A DNA stretch of 64,000 nt from JBCAXA01 sp038534295 (GCA_038534295.1 JBCAXA010000001.1:1860001-1924000); one strand, 5' to 3'; shown: positions 43,836 through 53,199, counted from the stretch's first letter. Translations and numbers: made by a program. The notes: generated by a model not told the origin, from the letters alone.

Positions 43836-45071
43836 ATGCATTTATCTCGATTTTCTGCCCGCATAGCAGCCTGTCTGCTCGTTTTGTTTTTATCGGTTCC
43901 TGCCTCGGCGGAGAATCACCTGACTGATGTGGAGTTTTACGGGTACAAGGTGACCCACCACATGCAGGCAATGGTGAAACACATTGATGAGTTCGGATTC
44001 AACACGTTTGATCATCCGCCAATAGCGGATTTCCGCTCGTTCGTGATTACACCGGCCCTGGATCATTTCTATTCGAAAGCCGTCATCGATACTCGCTGGG
44101 GACCCGTAGTTGTCGATACGCCTGCCCGCGATGACCGTTATGGCAGTCTGTTGGTTCACGATATGGAGCACTTCGGTATCTACGCGGAAACCACTGCCAA
44201 AGAAGGGCAACGATTCGTTGTCGTACGCGAAGACTACGACGGGCCGATGCCGGAAGGGACCGTCATTCGAACCAAGTCTGATTTTCCACTGATCTTCCTG
44301 CGCACCCAGACCTTCGCATTCAATGAAGACAAGTTGTCCGACGGCATCCGGCGTCAGGCGCGCATCGATGGCGCCTGGGAAGCGGTGAAATTGCCAAACA
44401 CGAAAGACCCGCAGGCAATCATTAAATGGACGATCAAGCACTCCAAACGTTACCCGGAAACCAAGGAACTGATTGAGAAGGCAGCCGAGACCTACGACGC
44501 TGCGGCCCACAAAGAGACATTCGACTATGTCTTCAACTACCTGCAAACCGGCGAAGTAACGGGCTCAACTGGCATGTTCGACGCGGTCGATAGCCCGACG
44601 GGCGCCAATCACCTCGTCCGGGCTGCCGGGACTCTACTCGGACACTTGGGGTTCCCGACGCACCACGCCTATTACCAGAATACGCCGGTCGATCGCCAGG
44701 GGCGCGTACTCGACGGCAAGAATGGCTCATTTGTGCTGACAGTACCGTACGATCCTGGCGTGGACCTGTTCTGGTCCATCACCCGTTACGCCAACAGTAC
44801 TCGCTTGCCTTTGAATCCGGCTGACATTGGTGGAAGCAATGTGCAGGCCTTCAATGCGTTCAATACGGAGCCCGACAAGAAAGGCAACGTGACGATCACT
44901 TTCAGTCGCGAAGATCCCAAAGACGGCACCTATTGGATGCCAGTAACGGATGACTACTACTTTATATCCCGGTACTACGGCCCGAACAGCCAGGTCAATG
45001 GCAACACGGTTCACGACATCCTGTTCAAAGGGACTGAGTTGGAGGAGACGTTCAAGGCAACCAAATTCTGA
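43836..45071 (+). CDS. DUF1254/DUF1214 exported protein, second of two
   Basis: A 411-residue protein with a signal peptide (residues 1-25, cut near ASA-EN). Family pieces are GPVVVDTPARDDRYGSLLVH, GDL-like and loop motifs, AYYQNTPVDRQGRVLDGKNG and VDLFWSITRYANSTRLPLNP, ending with the DUF1214-type TYWMPVTDDYYFISRYYGP. An AAGGAG Shine-Dalgarno lies 7 bases before the ATG. No repeat copy separates it from the previous family member. The function is unknown. Confidence 0.85.
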   Translation: MHLSRFSARIAACLLVLFLSVPASAENHLTDVEFYGYKVTHHMQAMVKHIDEFGFNTFDHPPIADFRSFVITPALDHFYSKAVIDTRWGPVVVDTPARDDRYGSLLVHDMEHFGIYAETTAKEGQRFVVVREDYDGPMPEGTVIRTKSDFPLIFLRTQTFAFNEDKLSDGIRRQARIDGAWEAVKLPNTKDPQAIIKWTIKHSKRYPETKELIEKAAETYDAAAHKETFDYVFNYLQTGEVTGSTGMFDAVDSPTGANHLVRAAGTLLGHLGFPTHHAYYQNTPVDRQGRVLDGKNGSFVLTVPYDPGVDLFWSITRYANSTRLPLNPADIGGSNVQAFNAFNTEPDKKGNVTITFSREDPKDGTYWMPVTDDYYFISRYYGPNSQVNGNTVHDILFKGTELEETFKATKF

Positions 45072-45198
45072 ATCTGTTCGGTATGAAAGAGGCCCAAATT
45101 GGGTCGAATGGGTTACCTCAGCCGCACCCACGTCCGCGCTGTCGGAACAGTGCAAATCGGGCCCCCGCTACCATAAGCGGACACTTAATTTCTGTTCT

Positions 45199-45241
45199 CG
45201 AGCGGCTGCTTCTGGCCGATTCCGGACTCCGAAGAAGGCGT
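45199..45241 (+). repeat. Array repeat, copy 10 (left half only), array end
   Basis: CGAGCGGCTGCTTCTGGCCG followed by ATTCCGGACTCCGAAGAAGG. It matches the left half of the family; the right half is missing. It lies 127 bases after the last array gene and close to a terminator-like hairpin. Confidence 0.6.
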
Positions 45242-45251
45242 AGCTCATTCG

Positions 45252-45280
45252 AAAAGTTCGCTCGTACGAGGCGGACTTTT
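45252..45280. terminator. Bidirectional terminator-like hairpin at the right array edge
   Basis: AAAAGTTCGC (45252-45261) pairs with GCGGACTTTT (45271-45280) with one G-T pair; the loop TCGTACGAG is itself palindromic. The A and T runs at the stem edges allow function on either strand: for the last array gene and for the minus-strand DJ-1 gene ending at 45309. Confidence 0.45.
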
Positions 45281-45308
45281 GCACCGCCAAAAGTTCTGCG
45301 GCACTTGC

Positions 45309-46016
45309 TCATCCTGCGGTCGCTGGTGACTCTTCGGCCAGTGCTGCTAGCAGCAGTTCGGCAAAGCGCTCCGCGGAGGCCGGATTCTGGCCGGTGATCA
45401 GATTGCCGTCGCGCACGGCGCAGGCTTTGAACGGCGGCGCTTTCTGCACCGTCGCACCGAGCTCCTCGAACGCCGTTTCCAGCGCCAACGGAATGGCGTC
45501 CGAAAGACCGGCAGCGTGTTCCTCGTCATTCGTGAAGGTCGCTACGGTGCGATCCGTAACCCAGGGCCGGCCGTCTGATCGGCGCGCCCTAACCAGTGCA
45601 GCCGGTCCGTGGCAAATTGCCGCAACAACCCGGCCGTCTGCCAGCAGCGCTTCAACCGCCCGCGTCAATGCCGGAGCATCGACGAGATCCCACAATGCGC
45701 CGTGCCCGCCAGGCACGAGCAGCGCGTCAATGGCGGCAACATCGAGTGCGCTTAGCGGCGCCGTCGTCGCCAGGGCCTCGATCGCTTGCGGATCGTTCTG
45801 CCACCGTGTAACCGCTGGCGACGTACCAGCCGGTGGAATAAGGCTTTGCTGGGAGATGGCGACGGCGCCGCCGACTGGCGAATACAGCTGGATGCGGTGA
45901 CCCGCATCGAGCAGCCGGTAATACGGTGTCGCGAGTTCTTCAATCCAGACGCCAGTCGACTCGCCGTTGGCGCCGATCTCGTCGTGCGACGTCAGAACAA
46001 TCGCAACGAGGCTCAT
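45309..46016 (-). CDS. DJ-1/PfpI-family class I glutamine amidotransferase-like protein
   Basis: A 235-residue cytosolic protein with the DJ-1/PfpI fold: AIVLTSHDEIGANGESTGVW, LYSPVGGAV, IDALLVPGGHGALWDL and the nucleophile elbow AAICHGPAALV with the reactive cysteine. The form is close to the Hsp31/YhbO-like group (glyoxalase III or chaperone-type). Its actual reaction is unknown. It lies 9 bases from the short-chain dehydrogenase on the same strand, probably one operon. Confidence 0.9.
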   Translation of the reverse strand: MSLVAIVLTSHDEIGANGESTGVWIEELATPYYRLLDAGHRIQLYSPVGGAVAISQQSLIPPAGTSPAVTRWQNDPQAIEALATTAPLSALDVAAIDALLVPGGHGALWDLVDAPALTRAVEALLADGRVVAAICHGPAALVRARRSDGRPWVTDRTVATFTNDEEHAAGLSDAIPLALETAFEELGATVQKAPPFKACAVRDGNLITGQNPASAERFAELLLAALAEESPATAG

Positions 46017-46025
46017 GACATCTCG

Positions 46026-46790
46026 CTACAGTCGGAGCGCGCCGTCGATGTCGAAGCAACGCCCGCTGACGTAATCGTTCTCGAGGATGAACTGAACGGT
46101 GTGCGCGATTTCGTCCGGCTCGCCCATGCGGCGCGACGGGATGCCCGCCGTGAGCTTGTCGCGGGCTTCCGGTTTCATCGACATGACCATCTCGGTCGCA
46201 ATGAACCCCGGCGCAATCGCCGCCGCGCGAATACCGTAGCGGGCAAACTCCTTGGCCCAGACGACCGCCATGGCCTGGACACCCGCCTTGGTGGCTGAAT
46301 AGTTCAGCTGTCCCATGTTGCCGGCGCGCGAAATCGACGAGATGTTGATGATGCAGCCCCGGCTCTCCGTTTCGATCATCAGTTTGGCCGCTTCGCGGCC
46401 ACACAGAAAAACGCCAGTCAGATTGACGTCGATGACGAGGCGCCATTGATCCAATGACATTTCCGAGACCAGTGCGCCGTCTTTGTATTTGAGCGTCAGC
46501 GCATCGCGCGTAATGCCGGCGTTGTTGACCAGCCCGTCGAGCTGGCTGAAACGATGTCGAATCGAGCCGAATAGATCTTTAACCGACTCCTCGTCGGTAA
46601 CGTTGGCGACGTAAACCGCCGTATCGGGCGAGCCAGCGTCACGACAAGCGCTCGCCGTGGTCTCGAGCGCATCCTCATCGAGGTCGATCAACACCAGCTT
46701 ACTGCCGGCGCGCGCGAGTCGCATTGCCATCGCCGCTCCAAGCCCACGACCTGCGCCGGTTATCGCAATGACTTTATCCTCTAGGTCCAT
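46026..46790 (-). CDS. Short-chain dehydrogenase/reductase, FabG-like
   Basis: A 254-residue NAD(P)-dependent oxidoreductase with TGAGRGLGAAMA (cofactor binding), NNAGITRDA, a catalytic Ser in NISSISRAG and the YSATK Tyr-Lys pair. The best analogy is beta-ketoacyl-ACP reductase or acetoacetyl-CoA reductase, but it stands apart from fatty acid genes. The frame extends to 46883; the ATG at 46790 follows GAGGAAA and matches the family start. It precedes the DJ-1 gene. Confidence 0.9.
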   Translation of the reverse strand: MDLEDKVIAITGAGRGLGAAMAMRLARAGSKLVLIDLDEDALETTASACRDAGSPDTAVYVANVTDEESVKDLFGSIRHRFSQLDGLVNNAGITRDALTLKYKDGALVSEMSLDQWRLVIDVNLTGVFLCGREAAKLMIETESRGCIINISSISRAGNMGQLNYSATKAGVQAMAVVWAKEFARYGIRAAAIAPGFIATEMVMSMKPEARDKLTAGIPSRRMGEPDEIAHTVQFILENDYVSGRCFDIDGALRL

Positions 46791-46927
46791 GGGTTTTTCC
46801 TCGTTGGCTGCTTGTTCGATGCCTCGAAACGGGCCGCGATTGTAGCAAGCGCCAGACACGCTGGCAGTCTTGCGCGGCGGCACAGCAGTGCTAACCTCGA
46901 AAAGCTGTTGCGCTGACCGGAGGCATT

Positions 46928-47905
46928 GTGTCCGCTACCCGAGTCGTCGTCCGTCAGCCGGGCGGTGTTGACCAGTTCGCTGTCGAGTCTTTCGACGTTC
47001 CAGAGCCCGGCGATGGCGAGATACGCGTTCGCCACACCGCCATCGGGCTCAACTTCATCGATGTGTATCACCGCACGGGTCTGTATCCGGCGCCGACGCC
47101 GACCGATTACGTGCTGGGTGGAGAGGCAGTCGGTGTCGTCGAGGCGCGGGGTGACGGCGTCAGCGACCACAGCGTTGGGCAACGCATTGCTTATGCGACG
47201 AATTTCGGCGCCTACTCGAGCCATCGCGTGCTTGCAGCCGACCTTGCCGTGCCGTTGCCGGACGACATTGATGATGCAATCGCTGCCGCAAGTTTTCTGA
47301 AAGGGCTTACCGTCAGGTATCTGATATTCGACAGCTATCCGGCTCGGGCCGGCGATACGGTGCTGTTTCACGCGGCGGCGGGTGGCGTCGGGCTGATCGC
47401 CGGGCAATGGCTGCAAGCGCTCGGCGTCAGCGCCATCGGCACCGCCGGCAGCGATGCCAAATGCGAGCTCGCGCGCGGCTACGGCTACGAGCACGTCATC
47501 AACTACCGCACACAGTCGTTCGTCGACGAAGTCAAAGAGCTCACCGCGGGTGATGGTGTCGATGCCGTCTACGACAGCGTTGGCCAGGCGACGTATCCGG
47601 GCAGCCTCGATTGCCTGAAACCGCTCGGTACGTTCGTAAGCTTTGGCCAGTCGTCGGGGCCGGTCACCGATTTCAAGATCGCTGACCTCGCCCGCGGCTC
47701 GTTACGTATGCAGCGGCCGACGCTGTTTCACTACATTGCCGACCGCGCATGGCTCAAAGACGGAGCTGCGGAGCTCTTTCGGCACATTGGCGACGACGTC
47801 ATTCGGATCCAGGCGCCTGCGCAATTCGCCTTGACCGATGCGGCAGCCGCACATGCCGCCCTCGAGGGCCGGCAGACGACCGGCAGCACCGTGCTCGTAC
47901 CGTAA
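46928..47905 (+). CDS. qor: NADPH:quinone oxidoreductase (zeta-crystallin type)
   Basis: A 325-residue medium-chain reductase without the zinc ligands of alcohol dehydrogenases. It has the family's AIGLNFIDVYHRTGLYP, the cofactor-binding AAAGGVGLIAGQWLQALG and the GADAV-like DGVDAVYDSVGQ. It reduces quinones or enones with NADPH. The start is GTG, with GGAGG 6 bases upstream. It is divergent from the dehydrogenase and is followed after 15 bases by the nitrilase-like gene. Confidence 0.93.
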   Translation: MSATRVVVRQPGGVDQFAVESFDVPEPGDGEIRVRHTAIGLNFIDVYHRTGLYPAPTPTDYVLGGEAVGVVEARGDGVSDHSVGQRIAYATNFGAYSSHRVLAADLAVPLPDDIDDAIAAASFLKGLTVRYLIFDSYPARAGDTVLFHAAAGGVGLIAGQWLQALGVSAIGTAGSDAKCELARGYGYEHVINYRTQSFVDEVKELTAGDGVDAVYDSVGQATYPGSLDCLKPLGTFVSFGQSSGPVTDFKIADLARGSLRMQRPTLFHYIADRAWLKDGAAELFRHIGDDVIRIQAPAQFALTDAAAAHAALEGRQTTGSTVLVP

Positions 47906-47920
47906 ACGGGAGAAATGACC

Positions 47921-49027
47921 ATGCGAATTCTGACCAGTATTGCGATTGGCGCGTTGGCCTTGGCGTCTATCGAAGCGACGCTTGCGAATGAGCCGGTCCT
48001 CGTACGCGGCGACGGCAGCTACCCGACCGTGCCGTTGGCGAAAGACGAAATCGTTTTGAAAGTTGTGCAAAACGGCGTCAAGAACCTGCAGGACTACGAC
48101 GATCCGCGCGATGGCTTGGCAGCGAATCTGGCCATCATGCAGCGCTTTATTGACGACGCGTGTAGCGAAGGTGCCAAGCCGGACATCATTCTTTTCAATG
48201 AGTTTCCGCTCACTGGATATTCATCGGGCGCGCGTGACGAGAAGCTGAAGTTCACGCTGACCATTCCCGGGCCGGAAACGACAGCGCTCGGCGAGTCGGC
48301 ACGCGATTGCGATACGTATTTGGTCTTCGGCAGTTACGCGCGCGACGACGATTGGCCGGGCCATATTCTGAGCATCAACACCGTAATCGATCGCAACGGT
48401 GACATTGCCGCCAAATACTGGAAAACACGCAACGTCAAACGACTCAGCAAAACGACCGAGATTCCGACAACGACGATCGAAAACGTCCGCGATCGGTACC
48501 GCGAGATGTACGGCATCGAGCAGGAGTTTCCGGTCCTCGCGACCGAGTACGGCAATATCGCCGTCAGCACCGTACAGCTTGATCCATTCGTGTACGCCGC
48601 GTACGGCATGCGCGGCGTGGAAATCATGTTGCGCACATCGACGTTGTTCGCTCGTGACGATGTGCTCGCGACCGCTCGTTTCAACGAGTTTTACTCGGCG
48701 ATGTCCAACATCACGTTTGCCGAAGGCAGCGGCTACGAGAAATACGGTGGCGGGTCATTGATTGTCTCGCCGCGTGGTCAAGTGTTGGCGGAAGATCCGA
48801 GCAACAACGAGAGCATCATCGAGGCGGTGATTCCGATTGCGGAGTTTCGCAGCGGCCGCAAGATTCCCAACTACCCCATCGAAGTCGTTCGCCCAGTCTT
48901 CGATCAGTACCGGCAGGAAATACCACTAAATCATCTTGATTTGCCGAAGGCCGAACTCCCGCAGACCGGTGAGGACATGAAAGCCCTGCTCGACGAGCAG
49001 AGTCGCTACCTCAATGCAAGGCAGTGA
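47921..49027 (+). CDS. Exported nitrilase-superfamily protein lacking the nucleophile cysteine
   Basis: A 368-residue protein with a signal peptide (about residues 1-22, ending TLANE). Nitrilase-fold pieces are present: the catalytic-type Glu in LFNEFPLTGYSS and a Lys in IAAKYWKTRN. The strand that should hold the nucleophile reads YGNIAVSTVQLDPFVYAAYG and contains no cysteine; the only cysteines are near residues 75 and 130. It is therefore probably not a normal amidase or nitrilase. The ATG at 47915 is too close to GGGAGA; the ATG at 47921 has proper spacing. Confidence 0.8.
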   Translation: MRILTSIAIGALALASIEATLANEPVLVRGDGSYPTVPLAKDEIVLKVVQNGVKNLQDYDDPRDGLAANLAIMQRFIDDACSEGAKPDIILFNEFPLTGYSSGARDEKLKFTLTIPGPETTALGESARDCDTYLVFGSYARDDDWPGHILSINTVIDRNGDIAAKYWKTRNVKRLSKTTEIPTTTIENVRDRYREMYGIEQEFPVLATEYGNIAVSTVQLDPFVYAAYGMRGVEIMLRTSTLFARDDVLATARFNEFYSAMSNITFAEGSGYEKYGGGSLIVSPRGQVLAEDPSNNESIIEAVIPIAEFRSGRKIPNYPIEVVRPVFDQYRQEIPLNHLDLPKAELPQTGEDMKALLDEQSRYLNARQ

Positions 49028-49083
49028 CCAGCGTCCGCGTCGATTTGTCGTCACGAGTCGCGACCTGGGCCTCATCGCAACGC

Positions 49084-49110
49084 AAAAAAAAGGGGCCCCG
49101 CAGGGCCCCT
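49084..49110 (-). terminator. Strong rho-independent terminator of the DUF4397 gene
   Basis: On the minus strand AGGGGCCC (49110-49103) pairs with GGGCCCCT (49098-49091) around a 4-base loop, followed by seven T (49090-49084). It begins 23 bases after the stop of the DUF4397 gene. It also sits downstream of the nitrilase-like gene on the other strand. Confidence 0.85.
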
Positions 49111-49132
49111 CAATAATGCCTAGCGAATCGGC

Positions 49133-50578
49133 TTAGTTGGTCGTCACAATCACACTGAAGTCAGTCGGTGCGCCAGCCGGCTCACTCGGACCGCGGGCGA
49201 TGACGTTAGCTGCCGTGCCGGCTGCCAGCGTGAAGCCTTCAATGTTGATCGCTGCAACACCACCCGCAATGACGCGAATGTCGTAGTCACCCGGCGCGAC
49301 CGCGACCGGGTCGGTGACGGTGCCGAACTCAAAGTCGTCCAGCAGCGGCATGGCGTTGCCCATTTCCGCGTCGGCTACCGACAACGTGCCAGCCGGCGTC
49401 ACAAAGACGTCGACGGTGCCGGCCGCCGGTGCTGCGTGAATGACTTTGACGCGTGCTTCGGTCGCAACCGGACGGTTATCGTCGGCCGCAACGAGCAGCG
49501 TGAAGGCCGGCGTCGCGGCAACGCGACCTGCGGCAATGACGGTGAAGTCCTGACCGGCGCCCAGCGTCAGCGAGCCCGACGTGAACACGCTGTCACCGAT
49601 CGTGTTGGTGTTCGGTGCGACGTCGAAGACGTAGTCGCCAGCCGGAACCGCGACGTAGGTGTCGGCCGCCGCAACGATGTCCGTGTAATCGAACGCATCG
49701 ATGAGCTCGACCGGATCGGCGCCGAGCGCCGCGCTCGTTGCGAAGACTTCGACCGGACCGCCGGCTGCGTTGTTTGCGTCCGGTGATGCGTGGACGACTT
49801 TGGCGCCGACCTGGGTGCCTTCGTCGAGCAGCGTAACCGTGTCGGTGTCGGTGGCGACCAACAGCTTGATCGGCGCGGCGGCCAATTCGGTGGCGGTCGT
49901 CGCCTCAATGGCAGCGATAAACAAACGGTTGCCAGAGAACGGTGCAAGGTCAACGGTGCCGGTGTCAAAAACGACGTTGCCGCCGGCCGTGGCGCGGATG
50001 CGAATAGGGCCTGCCGCCAGCGAGCTAGCATCTGCACTGTCGCGAAAAGCCAGCGTTGCCGTCGGCGTCGCGCCCGTGATGTCCGCCGCTGGATCGGTGA
50101 CGAAAATGTCGACGGTGCCGACACTCGGCGCCGCGTGAACGACCGCGACAGACACCTGCGTGCCGGTCGGTGTTGTGGCCGATTCGGCAACGGGCAGCGC
50201 TTCGATCGCTGCAACCGGCTCGATCGCCAAGACCGTTGTCCGCGTGTTTTGTGCCAGCGTGAAACCGGTCAGCGAGATGACGTCCGCGTTGCCGCCCGGG
50301 ATGATGCCTTCGACCGTGATGTCGTAATCGCCAGCATCCACGGTGGCGTAGCCGGAGCTTTCACCGTAGTCGAGATCCGGAATCGCAACGGCGCCGTTCA
50401 GCGATACGTTGACCGGCGGCGCGTCTGGCGAGGCGTGGATAACGCGGATCTCGGCGGTCGCCGGCGGCAGGTTGATGATCGGGGCTGAGTCGTCGTCGTT
50501 GTCGCAAGCCGCGAGGCCGGCGAGCAAAGCGACACCGGCCAGACGTAGTCCGGCCCGGCGCAGCATGTGCTGGTCCAT
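49133..50578 (-). CDS. Lipoprotein with four DUF4397 modules
   Basis: A 481-residue lipoprotein (lipobox LAAC near residue 27, then acidic CDNDDDS) with four repeated beta-rich DUF4397 modules, beginning near residues 43 (IRVIHASPDAPPVNVSLNG), 143 (VAVVHAAPSVGTVDIFVT), 258 (AKVVHASPDANNAAGG) and 375 (VKVIHAAPAAGTVDVFVT). It is probably an outer-surface or periplasmic binding protein; the function is unknown. The frame continues upstream to 50767, but the ATG at 50578 has GGAG 8 bases upstream and begins the lipoprotein signal. A strong terminator follows. Confidence 0.9.
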   Translation of the reverse strand: MDQHMLRRAGLRLAGVALLAGLAACDNDDDSAPIINLPPATAEIRVIHASPDAPPVNVSLNGAVAIPDLDYGESSGYATVDAGDYDITVEGIIPGGNADVISLTGFTLAQNTRTTVLAIEPVAAIEALPVAESATTPTGTQVSVAVVHAAPSVGTVDIFVTDPAADITGATPTATLAFRDSADASSLAAGPIRIRATAGGNVVFDTGTVDLAPFSGNRLFIAAIEATTATELAAAPIKLLVATDTDTVTLLDEGTQVGAKVVHASPDANNAAGGPVEVFATSAALGADPVELIDAFDYTDIVAAADTYVAVPAGDYVFDVAPNTNTIGDSVFTSGSLTLGAGQDFTVIAAGRVAATPAFTLLVAADDNRPVATEARVKVIHAAPAAGTVDVFVTPAGTLSVADAEMGNAMPLLDDFEFGTVTDPVAVAPGDYDIRVIAGGVAAINIEGFTLAAGTAANVIARGPSEPAGAPTDFSVIVTTN

Positions 50579-50706
50579 GGTGGAAACTCCTAGATTGAGG
50601 CGAATTATCGCCGCGAACAGTAGGAGCGCCGTTGTGAATGAGCGGTGAGTCAGTTGTGAACGATCCGTGAAGGCTCTATCGCCAAGGGGGCTAGCGTGGG
50701 GTCCGT

Positions 50707-53106
50707 CTACGGCGTCAGCAACGTCTCCTCCATGAGCGTCAAAATACGCTGGTACTCGTCGCGCCAAGCGTCGGCATGCACGAAGCCATGTGGGTCCAGC
50801 GGGTACGAGGCCAACTCAAAGTCGGTTTTCTTGAGTTCCATCAAGCGCTGCACCATCAGGATCGAGTCCTGGAAAAACACGTTGTCATCCTGCATCCCGG
50901 CCGCGATAAGCAGCGGCTTGGACAAACCGTCGGCAAAGTGAATCGGCGAGCTTTTCTCGTACGCCTCGGGATCGACCAGCGGCGTATTCAAAATGTTCGA
51001 CGTGTACTCGTGGTTGTAGTGCTGCCAGTCCGACACCGGGCGCAGCGATGCGCCGGCCGCGAACACGTCCGGTTCGCGGAACAGCGCCATAAAGGTCATG
51101 AATCCGCCGTAACTGCCTCCGTAGATGCCGATACGCTCGCGATCGACGTTCCAGTTGTCGACGAGGTAGTCGACGCCATCGAGGAAATCCTCGAGTTCCG
51201 GATGACCCATTTGCCGGTAGATGGCCGTGCGCCAGTCACGCCCGTAGCCGCGCGAAGCGCGGTAGTCCATGTCGATAACAACGAAGCCACGCTCGGTCAG
51301 GAGGCTGTGGAACATGAACTCGCGAAAATAGTACGGCCAGCCGGCGTGCGCGTTTTGCGTGTACCCGGCGCCGTGCACAAACATGACGGCTGGGTAGGTC
51401 TTGTCTTCCGAATAGTCTTTCGGCAGGTACAGCTTGGTGTAGATTGGCTCTGCAACGTGCGAGGACGGGACCTCGACGATTTTCGGAATCACCCACTCGA
51501 TCGCTTTGTACGCGTCCGAAACCGTATCGGTCAGGCGAGTCGGCGCCTGGCCAACAGCGAGGTTCATCGCGAACAGGTCGGGATGACGATCAAACTCGGA
51601 GTGCAGGATGCCGAGTCGATCGGCGTTCGGCGACAGAAAAAAGTGATTGACGCCGCCGAGCTCGGTCAATTGCTCGACGTCGCCCGACGCCACGTCGACC
51701 CGATGAATCTCGTAAGTGCTCGGATGGCCGCGGTTGGCACGGAACACCAAATAACGACCGTCGGGTGTCGCTTCGACATCGGCGACAACAAATTCGCCCG
51801 ACGTCAGTGCGCGCGGCCGCCTCGCATCGAGCGCCTTCAGATAAAGCTGCGAGTAGCCGCTCTCCTCGGATAGGTACCACAGCGTGTCCTGATTCGGCAC
51901 CCAGCCCATGTCGTTGTAGAAGTAGTTGATCCACGCGTCGTCGGTCAGCCGATGCTGCGCGGTGAGTCCCGCAGCCTCAGTCGCCAGCGTTACGATCCAG
52001 CGGTCCTTGTTGTCGATGGCGTGAACCTGCAGCGCCGCGATGGAACCGTCTGCATTCCAGTGAATCCGTTCGATGCGCACGCCGCGCTGCGCCGGCGCTT
52101 CGAGCTGCTTTGCGACTTGCTCTCGGTCGGCGCCGCGCTCAACGTGCCAATCGAGAGCGGAACGACGCAGTCGTGCCAGCGGATCGCGGTCGATGCCCGG
52201 CAAATCGTCGAACGAAATCGACGTCAGTTCCCGGGACTCGCCGTGAAATACCCACAGCTGCTGTTCCGCCGGTAGCTTGCGTCCAACGCGCGTGCGCAGG
52301 GCCCGGGTTTCGGTGTAACCGCTTTCGGTCACATAGTTGGGCATCACGCCGGCTTTGCCGTCCTCGTGACCTTTTAGTTCGGTGACGAGGATGAGATGTT
52401 GACCGTCCGGCGACAGCGAGCGGCGCACGACTTCGTGCTTTTTGCCGAGAAACGTGGCGATTGGCGCGCCGTTCGGGCTCGCTTCCTGGCGCGCATTGCG
52501 TTCGGCCTTAGCGGCGCGTTCCCGGCGGGTGTCCTCGACAACCGTCGTGTACAGACGTTTCTGATGCGCGCGCAGCGTATCGAAATCCGGCGGGGCGTCC
52601 GGGTCTTCCTCGAACCGCAGGTGGGCGAAATCGGCAATCTGGCCGTTACTTGGGTCGTGCAGCTTATAGCGGCCGTCGACGACGTAGGCGAGCCGACCGT
52701 CGTTCAAGAAAACGAGGCTATTCTCCGCCGCGGCGGTCCGGGTCAGTTGGCGGATCGGCCCATCCGGCCAGCGACGCAAGAACACATCGCCGTCGGTGGT
52801 CCACGCCACCGCCGTCCGCTCGCGATTGAATACACGCGTCGCATTCGACGATTCAACGCCGGTTCCGTAGTCGATCAACTGCGGGGCGCCACTGCCGTTC
52901 GCGGCAACCACGTAGGGGTCGTTGAAGCTCTCGCCGATGCGCTTTTGCTGGAAGTACACCCATTCGCCGCTGTCGCCAAAATAGGGGTTCTGCGGCTGAT
53001 TGCCGATCCAGTCTGGGTCCGCCATGATCGTCTCCAGCGGGTATTCGCTGGCGAGCACCGACAACGGCATTAACAGCAGTGAGACGACAAAAAAACGGCG
53101 GGTCAT
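50707..53106 (-). CDS. S9-family prolyl oligopeptidase/dipeptidyl peptidase-like serine peptidase
   Basis: A 799-residue exported peptidase with signal peptide residues 1-20 (FFVVSLLLMPLSVLAS). A beta-propeller part fills about residues 30-520 and an alpha/beta hydrolase domain the rest. The nucleophile is in GIYGGSYGGFMTFMA, the acid in GMQDDNVFFQD and the His in DPHGFVH. It cleaves peptides, often after proline or alanine, in the periplasm. A GGGAG Shine-Dalgarno precedes the ATG. No operon partner on this strand. Confidence 0.94.
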   Translation of the reverse strand: MTRRFFVVSLLLMPLSVLASEYPLETIMADPDWIGNQPQNPYFGDSGEWVYFQQKRIGESFNDPYVVAANGSGAPQLIDYGTGVESSNATRVFNRERTAVAWTTDGDVFLRRWPDGPIRQLTRTAAAENSLVFLNDGRLAYVVDGRYKLHDPSNGQIADFAHLRFEEDPDAPPDFDTLRAHQKRLYTTVVEDTRRERAAKAERNARQEASPNGAPIATFLGKKHEVVRRSLSPDGQHLILVTELKGHEDGKAGVMPNYVTESGYTETRALRTRVGRKLPAEQQLWVFHGESRELTSISFDDLPGIDRDPLARLRRSALDWHVERGADREQVAKQLEAPAQRGVRIERIHWNADGSIAALQVHAIDNKDRWIVTLATEAAGLTAQHRLTDDAWINYFYNDMGWVPNQDTLWYLSEESGYSQLYLKALDARRPRALTSGEFVVADVEATPDGRYLVFRANRGHPSTYEIHRVDVASGDVEQLTELGGVNHFFLSPNADRLGILHSEFDRHPDLFAMNLAVGQAPTRLTDTVSDAYKAIEWVIPKIVEVPSSHVAEPIYTKLYLPKDYSEDKTYPAVMFVHGAGYTQNAHAGWPYYFREFMFHSLLTERGFVVIDMDYRASRGYGRDWRTAIYRQMGHPELEDFLDGVDYLVDNWNVDRERIGIYGGSYGGFMTFMALFREPDVFAAGASLRPVSDWQHYNHEYTSNILNTPLVDPEAYEKSSPIHFADGLSKPLLIAAGMQDDNVFFQDSILMVQRLMELKKTDFELASYPLDPHGFVHADAWRDEYQRILTLMEETLLTP

Positions 53107-53199
53107 GGCGCAGCTCCCGTAAATCGACAGCCGAGAGCTTACCGTGTCCGGCCAATGTCGTAAGCGCTTTCGCCGCTACGCTCGATCGGCGCAACCGGG

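Noticed and set aside
36851..45241. Naming the region a true integron
   Set aside because: No integron integrase or attI is visible, and only GTTAGAC in two copies fits attC core rules. I keep cassette-like as a hypothesis only.
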